DNA of 6,164 nt, taken from the NCBI GenBank assembly GCA_021731215.1, contig JAKFXU010000194.1, positions 1 to 6,164 on the forward strand. Direction: 5' to 3'. Positions 5,629-6,164 of the stretch are shown in pieces. The position numbers were made by a program, and so were the translations under genes. Under the pieces are notes generated by a model. It was not told where the DNA came from and made no database searches. It saw only the letters and a program-made list of their open reading frames with translations. This DNA is from Rhodoferax sp. Lineage in GTDB: Bacteria; Pseudomonadota; Gammaproteobacteria; Burkholderiales; Burkholderiaceae_C. Positions within the stretch are counted from its first letter, which is position 1. Every line of letters begins with the position of its first letter.

Positions 5629-6045
5629 GCTGACCCGGCGCAAGCGTTCGGAGGGCGTGACGACATCGGTCAAACGAATGCCGAATTTGTCGTTGACCAC
5701 CACCACCTCACCCTGCGCAATCAGATAGCCATTGACCAAGACGTCCATCGGCTCGCCCGCCAGGGCGTCCAACTCGACCACCGAGCCTTGCCCCAACTGC
5801 AGAATATGCTTGATCGGCACCTTGGTCCGGCCCAGCTCCACCGAGAGCTGAACCGGAATGTCAAGCACCATGTTGATGTCGTTGATCTGCGCCTCGCCCG
5901 CCGAAGACGAAAAAGGACGCGGCGCCTCGCCCGATAGCACGCCGCCGGGCGCGGCCCCGGTGGCGTCCGAGCTTTTCTGCTCCTGCAGCGCCTCGGCCCA
6001 ATCGGCCATACCGTCATCTTCTGCCGGTTTCTCATCAACTGCCAT
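5620..6045 (-). CDS. fliN: Flagellar motor switch protein FliN
   Basis: FliN is part of the cytoplasmic C-ring of the flagellar motor, where with FliM it responds to CheY-P and provides docking for export components. The product has 141 residues. An acidic N-terminal segment with MADWAEALQEQ (13-23) and a flexible Gly/Ala/Pro/Ser linker (about 25-52) lead to a C-terminal SpoA/surface-presentation domain (about 58-136). Motifs there include DIPVQLSVELGRTKVPI, LGQGSVVELDALAGEP, VLVNGYLIAQGEVVVVNDKF and GIRLTDVV, all typical of FliN. The start at 6045 is firm: AAGGGAG (6052-6058) lies 6 bases upstream. The same frame is open further upstream, but that part is the fliM region read in another frame. 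The first 11 bases overlap the end of fliM. Confidence 0.97.
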   Translation of the reverse strand: MAVDEKPAEDDGMADWAEALQEQKSSDATGAAPGGVLSGEAPRPFSSSAGEAQINDINMVLDIPVQLSVELGRTKVPIKHILQLGQGSVVELDALAGEPMDVLVNGYLIAQGEVVVVNDKFGIRLTDVVTPSERLRRVSKG

Positions 6046-6164
6046 GTCGTTCTCCCTTCCAATTGAGGTCATTACCTCGCAAACTCTTGTCAATCCGAAT
6101 CGCATATTTCGCGTTATGCGTCCCATACTGGCATTCAAACAGCGGCACCCCATCGACGCTGGCC
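6035..6164 (-). CDS. fliM: Flagellar motor switch protein FliM, C-terminal 42 residues (partial)
   Basis: Read leftward from the right edge, the second complete reading frame is open from 6163 to a TGA at 6035-6037. It gives a peptide with DGVPLFECQYGTHNAKYAIRI, which matches the C-terminal end of FliM, where family members carry a similar VPxLECQYG...YALR pattern. The gene runs off the right edge, so the CheY-binding N-terminus and most of the SpoA domain are not seen. The stop lies inside fliN, overlapping by 11 bases, and the fliN ribosome-binding site is within fliM coding sequence. The last dozen residues (about SLRGNDLNWKGERHGS) are hydrophilic and look like a variable tail. Identification relies on this short motif plus the fliN neighbour, which together are convincing. 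Confidence 0.88.
   Translation of the reverse strand, partial: ASVDGVPLFECQYGTHNAKYAIRIDKSLRGNDLNWKGERHGS
6052..6058 (-). promoter_or_regulatory. Ribosome-binding site of fliN, inside the fliM tail
   Basis: AAGGGAG on the minus strand lies 6 bases before the fliN ATG. It fixes the fliN start among several in-frame ATG codons and shows that the fliM 3' end doubles as a translation-initiation region. Confidence 0.8.

Overview
The window looks like a flagellar and chemotaxis locus of a Gram-negative betaproteobacterium. My best guess is Burkholderiales, Comamonadaceae-like (Rhodoferax/Polaromonas type). That placement is inferred from the GC-rich codon use, the Fli protein sequences and the gene neighbourhood; no marker gene or database match backs it. 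I see no mobile element, tRNA, rRNA or CRISPR array. Almost all of the window is coding.

Region 1 (1-1302, minus strand): a chemotaxis run transcribed right to left. The order is a short CheZ-like protein (start 1302), cheY (start 816) and the first 81 codons of cheA (start 243), which leaves the window on the left. CheA is the kinase, CheY carries the phosphoryl signal to the motor, and the CheZ-like protein is the likely CheY-P phosphatase. A 210-base non-coding gap separates cheY from cheA.

Region 2 (1303-1502): a divergent intergenic region with several inverted repeats. It must hold the promoter of the two-component pair and probably that of the chemotaxis run.

Region 3 (1503-3261, plus strand): a two-gene signalling operon. 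The first gene encodes a soluble protein with an N-terminal receiver, a HisKA_3-type dimerisation domain and an HATPase domain. The second, overlapping it by 23 bases, encodes a NarL/LuxR-type response regulator. Neither has a recognisable sensor or membrane domain, so the input probably comes from another phosphodonor or a partner protein.

Region 4 (3262-3440): a short convergent intergenic region packed with inverted repeats that can form competing structures. It probably ends both converging transcripts.

Region 5 (3441-6164, minus strand): the tightly packed flagellar operon fliM(partial)-fliN-fliO-fliP-fliQ-fliR, read right to left, with stop/start overlaps or gaps of at most 15 bases. 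FliM and FliN form the rotor switch that receives CheY-P. FliO assists assembly of FliP, and FliP/FliQ/FliR form the export gate of the flagellar type III secretion system. The window therefore holds both ends of the chemotaxis signal path, CheA-CheY-CheZ at one end and the FliM/FliN switch at the other, with an uncharacterised two-component system between them. No wholly new system is evident. The sensorless kinase pair and the palindrome-rich spacer are the parts most worth following up.
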